A stretch of 64,000 nucleotides of DNA from Stichopus chloronotus (GCA_021234535.1 CM037830.1:19895116-19959115), one strand, 5' to 3'; numbered from the stretch's first letter, positions 1-12,583 are shown. Notes: generated by a model not told the origin, from the sequence alone. Numbers and translations: made by a program.

Positions 1-153
1 CGTTTGCCTTTTCGATGACTTCAAGAACGAAACCGGCCTCGTGGTTTATCCTTTCTTCTAAACCCTTTTTGCCAACACCAAAGTCTCTGAAAGCTGAGAG
101 AACAAATTTTCGTTTCTCTTTCCATACCGGACCATCGCTGAAGGCCAGACTCC
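1..153 (-). CDS. Cytochrome P450 (CYP2-like), coding exon 3, cut by window edge
   Basis: Third coding exon of a minus-strand microsomal P450, a haem monooxygenase of the endoplasmic reticulum. The acceptor AG is at 155-154 (minus strand CTCTCAG) and the exon opens with two bases that complete a glycine codon left by exon 2. The translation contains FSDGPVWKEKRKFVLSAF, then RDFGVGKKGLEERI and NHEAGFVLEVIEKAN. This is the conserved CYP2-family helix C block: W-K-x-x-R, where the Arg/Trp contact a haem propionate, followed by the RDFGxGKK segment. No stop or frameshift is seen. The exon reaches base 1, so its donor, the I-helix, ExxR and the Cys haem ligand lie outside the window. The family assignment is solid. 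The exact CYP2 subfamily and substrate cannot be given. Confidence 0.9.
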
Positions 154-1909
154 CTGAGAGAGACAAGACAGACTGTTATATTGCTATATACATGATTTAA
201 CTTGTACAGCTAGATTCAGTTGGAGTTGACTCTTTGTGTAATTAGTCATTTCGGTCTGGTAAAACAAAAACAAAAAAAAAAACAAAAAAGCTCTTGTAAT
301 TTATAAAAGAAAGAAATGAAAAAAAAAAAACTAGATCTCATTCTCCATAGCCTGAAGTTAAACAATTACTCTGCCAGTTGCAATTCATGATATGACACTA
401 AGGAAGCACTCCATTTTCACAGCCTAAAAAAAAAGAAACGTCCTTAATTGACAGAAAATATAGCTATAAAGATTTGATATGCGAGACACTGATTTCAGAT
501 ATTGTAAAATATATTTGATAACTGTTCATGGCTAGTTAAAAGGGAGACTATAATGAAAGTTATCTCAAAAAACATTCCCCAAGTCAAAAAGGCCTGCAAC
601 TTCCAGTACAGAACTTCGAATACAGTACTTACCACAAGTGCCTGAGTCGGAGAACCTTGAAATGGAAGGGGATCGTCACAAATTAACAAACCTACTGACT
701 GAAAGCATCTCGCATGTAGACACATTATGTCAAAGCATGAAGGAAATAAACGATAAACGCATCATGCCTTCCGTGTTTTGCTGGACCGTATTTGCAGGCG
801 AGTACGGAAGCCGAAAGGTTGGATGGGAGGGAGTCATCGAAATGCTCGTAAACAATGCCGGATTCTTCTGTCCCATTTATCAGAAGTGTGAAAGAGACAT
901 CAAACAAAAAAGTAGTGAGGGGGTACTTCAAGAAACAACGATCTCATCGTTAACATTTTATGCCATCCTCCATAATAAATGTCAGGATTCTAAATAACGT
1001 AAATCAAGACGTTCCGTTGACAAAGACTGAGGCCTACGTCTGACGGTAGTAGGACGTAACTTGTCTCAAAAATCTTGATATGACATGGTCTAAATAAGAT
1101 TATCTATGGAAAAGCTAGCTACAGGGTTCTTGTACAGAGAAACCTAGTTAGGAACCCTACCTGGCTATACACTGGTACTGTACGTCCTCCTTTACTTTAT
1201 AACGGTCCTCTCGAGTGTGACAATGGCACAAGGTGTTAGTATAGGATATTGTTACCTTCTATGTGGTATATTCAATAGGATTTGTAAGCTCTCAAATTAA
1301 AACAAGGATTTCCTTTACTCAAGCGTCATTATGATTGGCCAACCCCTAACCTTCTCTTGTAAACAAGAATTGATTGGTTCTAATACTCCGTGCCACCGTC
1401 GTAGCGCTCTGTGCCAATGGGAATTTGTCTTGTGGGAGAATAGAGCCATCTGTTACACTTTGTCACTGCTTGACTATTATTTCAATGTTTGGTCACCACC
1501 ATTTATAAGGAAGATGTCACAAAATCTTAACGATGAGAACGTTAATTCTGGAAATTTATCCGCAGGGCGCTCTCATCACTTTAACTCCTTAATAGTTCTT
1601 CCAGTTGTGACATTTGGCTTTTCCCCAGGTAGATTTTGGTTTGAAGACAGCCATAGCTCGCACTTACTGCTATTGTTAAAAGATCGAGCGTGCGCATTTG
1701 TATGGACTAAGTTACGTTACGCGCAGGAAAACCGTTATGAGCCCTACAATGCTCAACAAAAGAATCGGCATTCGACATTTTGGCATAATGACGAGACGGT
1801 AGTGCGGCGCACTACAACAATTAAATGTCCAGTCTCCATTAAAGCTACAAGTCTCGCTACTGAGAACGTTGGATTGGAATATTCGTGTAAAGATATTTAC
1901 CTTCTTGAC
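154..1909 (-). other. P450 intron 2 (1756 bp)
   Basis: The GT donor is at 1909-1908 (minus strand G|GTCAAG) and the AG acceptor at 155-154. It is a phase 1 intron, and its phase agrees on both sides. It contains A-rich tracts near 270-335 and 427. A 194-codon ATG ORF lies on the plus strand at 1331-1915 and resembles no family I know. Part of it runs antisense over the end of exon 2. I see no P450-like exon inside, and none is needed, because exons 2 and 3 join directly in the conserved protein. Confidence 0.75.
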
Positions 1910-2075
1910 CTATGACATACCGAAGGGCCGCCGGCATCGGTCGTTTAGAGAAATGAGAAGCTTTGTCGACGAGGGCCTCTTTGGCGACATCCAAAGTGTT
2001 CAAGACGATGAAAAGCTTTGGTCCCAAGCTGAGAGAATATACTTCACCGTATATCTTCGTGTACTCTGTTAACTT
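1910..2075 (-). CDS. Cytochrome P450 (CYP2-like), coding exon 2
   Basis: Second coding exon of the same gene, 166 nt. It starts in phase 0 after the acceptor TAAATAG (AG at 2077-2076) and ends one base into a codon before GTCAAG. It encodes KLTEYTKIYGEVYSLSLG, then PKLFIVLNTLDVAKEAL and VDKASHFSKRPMPAALRYVI. This is the beta-1 sheet and helix B region of CYP2 enzymes: KYGxVYSLxLGxKxxVVLN, then ΑxKEALV, then the F-x-x-RP segment before the B-C loop. Joined to exon 1 it gives ENLYI-KLTEYT, and joined to exon 3 it gives RYVIG-SLAFSDG. Both joins match family order with no gap, which supports the splice choices. A small alternative exon between 1 and 2 is not required. Confidence 0.9.
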
Positions 2076-2610
2076 CTATTTACAACAAAAAATTAAAAAA
2101 AAAAAGTATAAGAGAAGCAGAATGCAGAATGTCAAAGACTGATGTATTCGTATGTATGGCACTATTTATGGCAATACTGAAAACAAACCACTTAAAATTA
2201 GTCAATATGATGTGTATGATATTACCTCACCGGAAGCAATCATTAAATATGGGCTATATGAAAAGGCTGCCGTTCTGAAAGCTGGTGTTGTGTTACGGTG
2301 GAGATAGAGTTCCTCTGGAGGTGTGATGCAATTTTGAACTCCATGACATTGGATGTCATTTAGTCTGCTTTCACTCAGGGTATCAGTACGTGAAAGTCCA
2401 TTCAATTAAACTTCCTTTCTAAACGAAAGGGGATTATAAATCTTTCGTAGAATGATCATGCTGCATTTATCCTCTTTTACCATTTACCTCTACCAAAACA
2501 AACATGGCTCTGGAAACTCACAGGAAGTAGACCTGGCTATCGAATATGAAGTCGGTCCCAGCTAGACTTCTGGAGGAGTGGCATTTACAATATTTTGGTG
2601 TGACTGACAT

Positions 2611-2927
2611 ATCATACACGTCTTCAGTCCGACACGTTTTCAGTCAGAAAAAAGGAGTTTTAGTCCGGCAAGTTTTCAGTCCAAATTTAAATACACGTTT
2701 TTTCAGTTCGAACATAAGATGCATGTTTGCAGTCCAAAAAAGATGAATATCCAATCCGAAAATGAAATATAAGTTTTCAGTCCGAAAATAAGATATGCGC
2801 TACCAGTCGAAAAATGAACTAGGCGTACGCGTTTTCTCAGTCAGAAGATGAAATAGGCGTTTTCAATCCGGAAAAAGAATACGCCTTTCCAATCTGAAGA
2901 TGAAATACTCGTTTTCAGTTGAAAAAA
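2611..2927 (+). repeat. Degenerate minisatellite, ~26-bp unit (TTTTCAGTCCGAAAATGAAA)
   Basis: About a dozen tandem units of roughly 26 bp. Each has a version of TTTTCAGTCCGAAAATGAAA followed by TACACG or TAGGCG. Units are visible near 2625, 2641, 2677, 2703, 2728, 2751, 2776, 2803, 2836, 2862, 2888 and 2914. Units have diverged by substitutions and small indels, so the array is old. The short plus-strand ORF across it (2546-2746) is a by-product of the repeat. Confidence 0.85.
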
Positions 2928-4486
2928 GTACCTTTAATAAGTAACAGTGACAATCCATAAAGTTGTAAAATGCAAATCTCATCCCTATCGATTTCATAAT
3001 CATGAGAGGACACAAGAATCATAATGAATTAAACACAACATTCTTTATTCTTGGAACAGTTTGCAAATGTTGGGGGTGGGGCGCTGAACATACAGTACCA
3101 TTAGCCAGATTCTTTTATTGATTGATAATGACCTATTTGAGCTTGAAAATACCAATGTAAATAGAGGGTAGGCGGTTGAATACTACTGTGTCTATTGCAA
3201 TGAAGTGACACAGTCCACGATGGTAAATTTCTAGGGTAAAACATGAGCTTGTTGCATTAAGTCGCAATAAAACACTTTCAACTTTAAAACTTAACCAAAA
3301 AAAAAAATGAAAATGACGTACTTTTAAAGTAGTAGAATTGATGTACTTTTAAATAGTACTGTGAAAGGATATTAGTTCGTAGTGGCAATAGCCTTAACAT
3401 TTTTACGGGGGGATTTATTTTTTTAAATTCAGCGTTAGCTAGGTAGGCAAAATACAGGAAAGAATCTATGACATCATTAATATCCATGGTTTTGATTGAC
3501 TGTTCGAGGGGGGGGGGGGGTACTACCAATGCGCCCTGCTTAAAATCGATATGCCGACCGTTCTGCTGCGAATTTCATCTCCTAGCCGCATATTCGTATA
3601 CTGCATGAGCAACAGGCGCATGTATTGTCAATCGAAACCTCAAATCAACGATTTTACACCTTTATGAACACCATGTTTCAATTGTGCTGTCAATGCATGT
3701 ATAAGTCTTAGTTCCTCAGGAGATCAATAGATTAAATACCATAAAAAAAATCGAGTTTGTGAAGCTAATGTTTCCCAGTCCCCACCCCATCCGTCAACTT
3801 TAATATCATTCCTCACCTCAACTTTTTCTTTGCTCTCCTTTTTTTCTCAACATCATCTATTGCGTCGCCAAAATTTCTGTGTGTGTGTGTGTGTGCGTAC
3901 TTCTCTGTGTGCAGAGGGCACTCTGTCGCTCATCCCTTCCCCCCACCCGTTGACTACAACACTGGTCATATCTTGCTCCAAAACAAAATGGGGGAAGCTT
4001 GAAATTTTAGTTAACACGAGGTACCGGGTTAGGGTTAATTAGGGTTCCACATGTGGCTATAGTTGACAGCAGGTGGATATATAATTCAGCATGGTGATAG
4101 AACTAATCAATAGCTGTCACGTAGATGGCGTGTTGGATGTCTATTTTCGGTTTCATGGCACCCTACAATTCTGAGCTTTGTTTCGAGATTTTTTAGCCAA
4201 AAAAAATCCATTAGTGGTACAGCAGATATTCTGTTTTCTTTTCTTTTGTTTTCGTCATGTTGGTTTACTCAGTGATGACGACATTAAAAGTAAGAATATT
4301 TAATTCTCAGAATGCAGTGAGCTAGAGCCCTATGATTTTGTATGTTAGTACCGTGATCCCTTGTAATTTTCTAAATTTTGTGGTAGTTAAGTGACGTCAT
4401 CTAAAAGGTCGGTTGTATCAATTCAGTTTTATAAAGTCAATTAAAAACATTGACAGCAAAGTCAAAGTTCAGAGACCTTAAAAAAT

Positions 4487-4567
4487 CGTTTTCGGACTGA
4501 AAACGTGTACTTCATTTTCGGACTGAAAACGTGTATTTTACTTTAAGATTGAAACCTTGTCGGACCG
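4487..4567 (-). repeat. Inverted fragment of the 26-bp minisatellite
   Basis: Two good units and one decayed unit of TTTTCGGACTGAAAACGTGT, which is the reverse complement of the unit at 2.6-2.9 kb. They are followed directly by a long G run. Array and fragment face each other across about 1.55 kb, the layout expected of a foldback element. No target duplication was identified. Confidence 0.8.
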
Positions 4568-5925
4568 AGGGGGGGGGGGGGGACCCGCGAAAAATGGGTA
4601 TTTACCCGCGCATTCTCACAACCCACTTCCAGATTCCAACAGCCCTCCACCTGGCAGCTGCTGTACACAAGCCAATGCGTTATGCGGTACACATCATTTG
4701 GTTCGAACTGTGGTATCACCGTATCACTTAAAAAAAAAACATTTACTGCCAACAAACAGTTTTGTATTTTGACGGTTCCAGTCAGGTCCATATCCAGAGC
4801 ATTGATCCACCTGCTATTCACTTGTCTCTGTATTCTGCCCAGCTGGCATCCGGGAGTCAGTGGCGGGGGCAAAGGTCCAAATTAGATGCGAATAGGCCTA
4901 CCTACTCACTGTTCTCCACAATGAGGCGGAGCATGGGGGGGGGGGGGTTCTAGGGGTGGCCTGCCCCAAGCCCTGAAAATTAGTCGTACCGCCCTTGAAA
5001 TAGAAATCGTGTGAGTGTAGCAAATCTTGCCCCCCCCCCCTCAGAAAAGATCCTGCCGGCAGAACAAAGTATATATGCTACTGCCATTTTAAATATATAT
5101 AGCAAGGAATCGTCTTTCAGAGGCACCATTTTGCATCATTTACCATCTCATGGATTTCGTAAGTTGGAATTGAACATAATCCTTTCAAACCCCGGTAGGG
5201 GAACAGGGGAAAAGAAAAAGAAAATTCAAAGAAAAAAGAAAATTAAAAAAAAAAAAATCAAAGAATTTTCTAAGTTCCTGATTTTTGGAATAAAAATACA
5301 GGAAGAAAAGATGAAAAGCTCTCTCCATTTTGTATCTAGAACACATGAAAGGGGATACCGCCCTCCCTCAGGCCGGAAAATCCAAAGATTGATATGTTCT
5401 ACAATTTTAGTCTGGCTATGGGGCTGACCCTCCCACGCACTCTATGGAGAATACGTACTGTTACTCTTCTGTTACTCTGTAATTTATTTAGCTTTGCAGT
5501 CGGCTTCCTATGTCAATTTCGGCTGTACTGTTTATATGAGGTCGATACATATACAACTTAACCCCAAATCATGGCGCTTGCTCACCTACTGTATGTCTCC
5601 CGTCAATGGCCCGTCTAGAATGACACCAGTACCCATGACATGAAACGTATAATCAAACAGTGCGTGTATATATGTATTGGTCCTCATAATATCTAGGAAG
5701 GACAATATGTTGGACATTTTGACACTCTGTTACTGCCATCGAAATGTTACAGCTACGTCAACAAGCAGCTGCTGGTAGACAAACATTCTTGCCACAAAAA
5801 CATGATTCAGTCTAATTTCATTTTCATTACGTCACATACTGTAACCGTAAGTGTATAAACTAGTTACTTCTCATACTTAATAATTTACGAATAACGTGAG
5901 ACAAGGACACCTTCGTGTAACTTAC

Positions 5926-6087
5926 AATGTACAGGTTCTCCCCTGCCATAAGAAAGGCGTTGCCGATGATAGGCCAACCTTTCGGCCCCGGCGGTGCATT
6001 GTGTGGCCTCCGGAAATGTCTCGCGACCACCGCAGACAGCAATACTACCGCAAAAGGGAGTAATAAAAGTGTAATCACAGACGCCAT
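5926..6087 (-). CDS. Cytochrome P450 (CYP2-like), coding exon 1 with start codon
   Basis: Encodes the N-terminal 54 residues of the P450. ATG is at 6087-6085; the frame stays open two codons upstream but only to a TTG, so ATG is the sensible start. The first ~24 residues are a hydrophobic signal anchor rich in L, V and A (MASVITLLLLPFAVVLLS), the usual endoplasmic reticulum tether. A basic stop-transfer patch (RHFRRPHN) follows, then the proline-rich hinge APPGPKGWPIIGN, a hallmark of microsomal P450s. The exon ends AGENLYI before a strong GTAAGT donor, phase 0. This gene and the MFSD4A-like gene diverge from the spacer to the right. Confidence 0.92.
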
Positions 6088-9000
6088 GTTCAACCTTCCA
6101 AAATGGCAGGGCTTACAGTAGAAGTCAAGGTTTGCTTGTGTACCTTTCTCCGACTGGATGTGCGCGATTGATCACAGACAAACGTTTTGTCAGCTTCAAG
6201 GTCGAAGAGGCTACAGTAAGCTAGCAGACAAAAAAATCCGTCTCCTATGGTTTGCTGAATGTATGCCCTCCCAGGGCAGGGGGCAGAAATATGGGTGAAG
6301 TATCGTCACGGTAACAATGCACTGTAGTGAATCGAGCATCTAAGTGCAGTATGTATGACCGGAGAAAAAGTAAACAGTCGGTGGAAAAGAATGTAAAAAT
6401 AGTTTTGACAAAAAAGATAAAACACAAGTAGTCTCGACGGGCCCATCAAATGCCGTCGCTTTTCATGCATATTCAGCATTGTATAGTGATCGACCTATGA
6501 TGAAACATTTGGTAGATCTATACCAAGCTTGAACATGAATAACCGCAGTGTGATACAAATCTCCACTAACTCCCTAGAACAGGTAGCCTACTTGCTTTGC
6601 AGGTCAACTAGGGTTAGTACTCAGAGATCATTCTCCAAATTAACGGGGTAGCATCCATGAATCGAAACATTTGTTTCACCAGCTGACGTTTACTGAATGT
6701 TTTATGGTTCTCAAGATGGTTTTATTGTTGAATAATATTATCCCTTCTAACGATAGGATAAATAATAAAGGTTAATATCCTTTTCTATTTGTTTTTTCAT
6801 TTTACAATTTTATGACCCAAAGTTTCGCGTGGTATAGATCTCAACGTCATTGTCGTTAACCTTCACCCTATTTTTAAATGGTGAAGATTATTTCTTTCCG
6901 GCTCTCCAACATTGACCTACGGACGCCGAGAAGTGCGGTATGTTGGAGAAAAGCCATATGAACCGACATTGTTATGTCCGTCACGTTACTTGTATAACTA
7001 TTGAAAAGACAAAACTGTAAAGAAGTGAGGGCGTACTCCAAGAGAGAGCAACTATTAACAATTCACAACATCCTACAACTGAACGGACGATACCAAAAAC
7101 TAACGTGCACAGAAACGTTAAAGATGGCGCTGTTTATCTTTGGTTTACCCCCACCTATCACTTCAGTGCGAGTCTCAAGGTGGAAAACAGAACGCGTTGG
7201 TGAAATTCAGGGCGTACACTGCATCAAATTTGAGGCAACTGTTGCCTTGGCGTGAAAGGTTGCAAGTTGAAAAAGTGACTGGATGAGAAACGATCCAATT
7301 TATTAGAATAGCTACAAAACTTGGATGGTTTGTTTTGGTTGCTTTGCATAAACACTTAGTGTTAACTATTACAGTCTAATTTTGTCATATTATACTGTAA
7401 GTCATAAAACAAAACTGCATTACACCTGCTATTTGAATATCCCATTGCCTCGAACAAAAAAGGAGGTCTTTTTGTGCACAAAAGGTAGCTGGAGGACACC
7501 GCTGTAGATGTGTAAAATAAGTCTTTTGAACATAGTTGTGTTAAAATGGTACGTATAGGCCTACTTAATATTTTATGCAGGAAGTTCCTCATGCATGATG
7601 AAACAAAACGAAATGTCACGTAAAGACAGCAAAGTGCAGGTATGTGCAAAAAAGCCTTGCATAGCAGTGTCACCCCTATCCGCACCTCACTGTTAAAGCA
7701 AAATGTTTCCTCACACGGCATCAGTCTTGTAGTCAGATCCAATTACTGAAGAGGGAGGGGTAAAGACAGGGATGAACCCACTGCCGGACGAGTGTAACAT
7801 AAGTCTAAGGTTATAGTAAATTTTCACCTAATACCTCTGGTGGCTTTACGGATTCACCCCCTCCCCCCTTGATTACCGGACTGATCTTCTACGAAGATTG
7901 GCGCCGCACGTACAAAGTCTGGGTTGTGATCTATAACGTCTAATATCAAGCACAGGCGGTAAACCTTACAGAGGGCTCCCGTCATGCCGAGTAGAGTGCA
8001 GCACGGTTTCGTTGATGGCGTCACGTCGGTACCTTTACCAGGGCACTGAGGTGCATAGCATTCAGACCAAGGCCGATAGAGAGATTGGATAACCTGTAGT
8101 AGCTCCATGGATGGGGCAACTCAAGTAAATTGTAATGGTTGGTTTCAGGAAAGACACCGAGGGGTAAGCAAACTTTCTCAAATAAAACTCCACACATCCG
8201 ACGATGGATGACGTAGTATCTAGTCTCTTGCCAATCTAAGATCAAAATTGTATAAACTGGAAAGAAAAGTCACCATTTTTCTTATATTGTATTCAACATT
8301 GTCATCTTCTTTCCAGATTTGCATAGTTGCACTGGATACTTTCCACACTTCAGGTACATGTGGGTTTTGGTTATCATGTTTGTCTACCCATAAAACGATA
8401 TCATAACTCTTTGTATCTATCTGACTGGTCACAAGTTGAAGAGCACAATATATTCGCAGTCACATGATGCAGGTTGGAATAAGTGAAAATCGGTTAATTT
8501 TCATTACGTCCCCTCCAATAATTCATGCTGTCTAAAAGTCCGCTACAACACTGGACAACTGTTCTCAATGTTGGGGGTTTTAATGCACTCAGTGGGTTCC
8601 AACATTGACTGGCGGAAAGGGGGACACTAATAGAAAAGAAAATAGTATTATCCGACTGGCAAACCTGTGACCATAATTAATGACCCATGAAGTATAGCCC
8701 ACAAGGACGACGGGGGAGGGGGGCAAATGGTACTAATTTGGTTCACTTTTATTTAAGATATTTGCATTTGTTAAACCACGTTTGCTCCTTCGGTGACCAC
8801 GCGTTGTCAAGGTCGACGGACCAAAAAAAAAAAAATTGTTTGTAGGCCAACTTTCTGAGCGGAACGCCATCATCGGTTGACCCTGAGCGTACCGGAAAAT
8901 TTGGAGGAGAAAACACTTACCGGAAATGGCATTTTCGAGCCCATTTTTTATGTTTATTTTACTCCTCACTCCACCACCTGCAAAGAAATGTCCCTTAAAT

Positions 9001-10093
9001 ATTTTTACAATTGTTTACAAATAAGTTTATTTTTTGGATGAAAATAGGTCAGGTGGGGGGCGGTGGGAAGCGTCAGCATTACAACTACTTACTCAAAGTC
9101 CTCTCGGTTACCTCTCCGTGCCACTATCCTCAAGAGGATATAAGAGGGTGCAAAACTTGCTTGGTTATTTAACACAATACCTCTGACACTTTCTAAGGGA
9201 AGCAGGGGGACTACCACCATCGGATACCACATAGCATACAGGAAAACATTTGATAAGAACACCAGATGTCATAATATGGCATCACGCAGGCGTTTTTTCG
9301 ATATGATACATTTCACTGAAGAGGACTGGGACAACACTTGTTGGGATAATAATACCTTTGACCATGTTGGAGTTCCTTACACCTCCGATCACCTTCATCG
9401 ATTTGTTACGTTATAAAGTGTTAAACCCATATACGGACCCCAGATTTTTTACTGCCATTTCCATGTAGGCTATGTATTCACGTACACGGGTTCAGGTGCA
9501 CCACATATTGTATCAGGACATAGACATGCGCCATGTTTCTTTTAGGAGAATAGTTGGAGGGGGGGGGGGGTGACATCAGCGGCGTGGCCACTGGGGTATA
9601 GACCCCTACAAGCACTTTTCAGGGAAGAAATGTTGCCAGTGTCAGTGCAATTGTGGTAAATTTATGTGAGCTGGATCTGTCCAGTTTGAAACAGGAGGGG
9701 GCCTCAGATAACTTCTGATCAGAATAATTACTACTGTTTATGAGAATTCAAAATTAAGGTGTTAATGTATTAATGTGGAAGAACATATAGTCATCGTCAG
9801 TTTTGCCAAATATGGGGATGTTTATAAAAACAAATAACTTAATAATATACCGGTACACTGTGAGCTGAAACAATCGCAATGCGAAACCGAAGCTGCTACA
9901 GGGATCGCCCTCTTTAATGTCCCCTTCCGAAGGACAAGAGTGAGTACTCCCGGTCTTTAGCCACTTTCCCAAAGGTTCGGAGGGTCAGAAAACCTCAGGC
10001 TGCAGCTCAAAAGCCCATCAGCTGTACCGCGGAGGAATCTGAAGATAACTTAAAACCTAAATCTGGCAACACTGAGGAACCCAAATAACCCTC
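6088..10093. other. Intergenic spacer between divergent genes, left part
   Basis: No gene supported. It should contain the P450 promoter just above 6088. The sequence has few copies of the TACTGTA word seen later and more homopolymer G runs (9559-9570). Several overlapping minus-strand ORFs lie at 7854-8432, some opening on non-ATG codons. None resembles a family I know. Their clustering with raised complexity could mark a decayed gene or element. Confidence 0.5.
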
Positions 10094-10242
10094 TCAGCAC
10101 CACTGTAGTCTAAACAGCTTTATTGAAAAAGCCAAATTTGAATCCCCACCGGCAAATTTTCGTAGTCGTTGCGAGGGAGATTTGATCCCGAGATCAGAAG
10201 ATTGCAAGGTGGACACTCTAACCAGAAAAGCTAACTCTGGGC
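10094..10242 (-). repeat. tRNA-derived SINE-like repeat
   Basis: On the minus strand there is an A-box-like TTAGCTTTTCTGGTTAGA (10234-10217) and, about 30 bp on, a B-box-like GGGATCAAATCTC (10189-10177). This is the internal Pol III promoter layout of a tRNA. The downstream body carries a second B-box-like GGGGATTCAAATTT. The cloverleaf is imperfect, with no good acceptor stem, so this reads as a tRNA-derived SINE rather than a working tRNA. Confidence 0.45.
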
Positions 10243-10882
10243 ACGGATATGCATGAGAGGATCTCTGGGAGCACAGTGATACTCTTATCCCCCACCTCTC
10301 CAGGAGTGGAGGCACCATGTCCCAATCACTTCCCCACTGATTGACGCCTATGTCGCACCCGCAAAATGCAACATAACGTGCTTTTGATTTGAACGGGCTC
10401 TAACGACGGTTATAGTTATCCGTCTTCCAAATAAACCCACTCCTTACAATCTCGTGGTCTTGACCTGTCAACATGGACTTCCAAAAATTTCCAGTCTACT
10501 ATAATTTCCTCAAATGGAAAGAGCGCCATCGCGAATATAATTTCGTCGTTTGTATTAGAGCAGCACATGCTGGGTATGGCAAAATGGTCAACCCACTTTT
10601 GTTTTACTGTTATGCAAGATCCTGTGAAAAGTTTTGCAGGTGCATAAATCGATTGCCGAGGTTACTGAGGAAATCGAAGTTCAAAAGGATGGGAAACAGA
10701 CGGTGTTTAGGATCGTTTTCGCTTGTCGGGTTAATAAGTATACCATACTAGGTGTAGCCTGTGGGGAATCCACTTTCCTCCTGTCAATAGTAAGATTTTT
10801 ACTCTTGACTTGAGGAGTTAGGCCCGATAATAATCCCTCGGAATGGAGGGTGCTTCTGGGGATCGTGTGGGTCCTTCCAACC

Positions 10883-11199
10883 ATGAAGATGGCCGAAGTG
10901 CACCTGACCGAAGTCGCAAGGGAATCTAGCCAAACACAGGCACAATCTGCGCTCGGTTTCGATGTGGAAAAGTCGCCTTCTTTAACAGCGTCTCAACTTT
11001 TATCGAAAAACTTACAAGCTACGATTACTTATTGTAGTGTGTTCTGGAGTTTTGGAATGTGTGTCGCTCTTTTGGGGCCAACAATCGAGGATCTTGGATG
11101 TCAAACCTCGAGCACTCTGGCCGACATGAGCTGGGCATTCTTGTCCCAGTCTCTCTGCACGCTGATCGGATCAATGGTTGGTGGAATTCTCGTGGACAG
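10883..11199 (+). CDS. MFSD4A: MFSD4A-like MFS transporter, coding exon 1
   Basis: First coding exon of a major facilitator superfamily protein, a 12-TM transporter of the MFSD4/NaGLT1 type; substrate unassigned, some relatives move glucose. The frame is open from 10850 but on GTG. The first ATG is 10883, with a second at 10889 in better start context (AAGATGG). After a ~45-residue polar N-terminus the frame reads LQATITYCSVFWSFGMCVAL (TM1), LGPTIEDLGCQT, STLADMSWAFLSQSLCTLIG and SMVGGILVD. These align with the MFSD4A signature LGPTLLDLxCQT and ISWxFFSQxLCxLxGSxxGG. It ends GTGGACAG before GTGAGA, phase 2, which fits exon 2 exactly. Confidence 0.88.
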
Positions 11200-12504
11200 G
11201 TGAGAAAGTGGCACTCAATCATTACTCTGAGAAACTAGCCTGGGGTATAGTACAGTTTAGGCCTAAATTGTGGCAGAATGTTTTATCAGGTCCCACCAAA
11301 CTACTGTAAGTACTGTGATTTCCACAGGCTGTTGGTCGTACTAGTTAGGGCAATTACTTGCTTTCAGGGAATAATTTAGTCAATTAGTGTTCAAAATTTA
11401 CATCTAGCCCTCAGTTTTCCAGTTTCTTTGATATTTTGTCTCAGAGTCAGAGATAACCAATAATGTACTGTCTGTACAGGACAACTGCTGCACGATATTG
11501 CATTGCTGTAGAAATATTTATCACAAGTTTGTGTATAGCGCAGTGAGATACGATACCAGATGAATTATCACTGGACTAATTGGATTAAATGTAAAATGGT
11601 ATCACTGTGCGATGGAATATGACACTGGCAGTGCGGGACAGTGCGGTCAGAACACCTAACGTCAGGGGGGAGCAACACTGTTAGCTGTAACCTAGGCTAG
11701 GCCTGTGCCATATATACACCGGCGTACTGTAGCTGCAGGCCCCAAGTCTATGTGGGTCTAACAAGTTCCTTGTTTGAATTAATTTACTTGTTATTGCATA
11801 GTATTTAATTACCTCAATGTCAACATTGGGAGAAATGACTTCAAGTTGCCTATAGTATATAGCCAAGGGCTTCCTTTATTTGAAATCTAACTAGAGTCCA
11901 AGGTAGAATGTATCCTGGGTTCCCTCCTAAGTTTCCCAGCTTTAGAACTCACAGTATAGTTAGTCCAGCTAGAGTAGACTCCACTTGGCTACAAGTATTC
12001 AGTCCTGCCAGGTCACTCCTCTTTTGCAGGTATTGTCCACTGGCCCACATTTTCGGGTCATCTTATTCTGTGTTCTTACCTGTTTGAATTTCTTTTTTTA
12101 AAAGTCTTTGCATTTTTCACGATCATTTTGCTTAAGGTCATCACACTGGATGAATACTATATCAGTCACTAACCTTTTAAAGCTGCATTTTGGCTTAGGG
12201 ATTTATGAGCAAAATTTTGGCTTCAAGCTGCTCTTTGATTGACATCAGATTCAAAAGTTGCAGAGCATATATACTATATCTTGAATATTACATCATACAC
12301 ATGGGCAAGTGTTGTTTGATTACACATGTGGTCCTTGTACGCAGTCACCAGGATGTGGCTGCACTTACAATACGTTTGTGCAAGAAAGAAGTTTTGGACG
12401 GGCATATACTGTAGCTGTATATAGAATTATAATTTTATGGGACTGTTGCATGATGGGGGGCCTGTGTTGCAAAATTTACAGTGAAAAATACAGTACATTC
12501 ATTT

Positions 12505-12583
12505 TCTAAATATTTAAACGTCATAACTCAGGGGGTCCATCATATTTTTGACAGGCCTAGGCCCCATAGCTATGCCACTGGTT
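12505..12583 (-). mobile_element. Possible terminal remnant of a hAT-like element
   Basis: On the minus strand the segment begins CAGTGGCATAGCTATGGGGC, the same type of terminus (CAGTGGC-TA) as the 48.04-48.62 kb element. No matching second end was found nearby, so this is at most a truncated end. It could also be chance similarity. Confidence 0.3.

Larger units (their letters stand above)
2076..5925 (-). other. P450 intron 1 (3850 bp)
   Basis: Phase 0 intron with GTAAGT donor at 5925-5920 and AG acceptor at 2077-2076. It holds the 26-bp minisatellite at 2.61-2.93 kb, its inverted fragment at 4.49-4.57 kb, a (GT)n tract near 3880-3894, and homopolymer G or C runs near 3507-3520, 4568-4581, 4935-4948 and 5030-5041. 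It also has A-rich low-complexity sequence at 5208-5258, which produces a lysine-rich spurious ORF. I recognised no coding sequence. Confidence 0.7.

Noticed and set aside
638..997. 119-codon plus-strand ORF
   Set aside because: Opens on GTG, lies in P450 intron 2, and has no recognisable domain.
1331..1915. 194-codon ATG ORF on the plus strand
   Set aside because: It resembles no known family, lies inside P450 intron 2 and partly antisense to exon 2. Kept only as a remark under the intron.
5011..5427. 138-codon lysine-rich ORF
   Set aside because: Driven by an A-rich low-complexity tract.
10850..10882. Upstream extension of the transporter frame
   Set aside because: Starts on GTG. The first in-frame ATG is 10883 and the extra residues do not fit the family.
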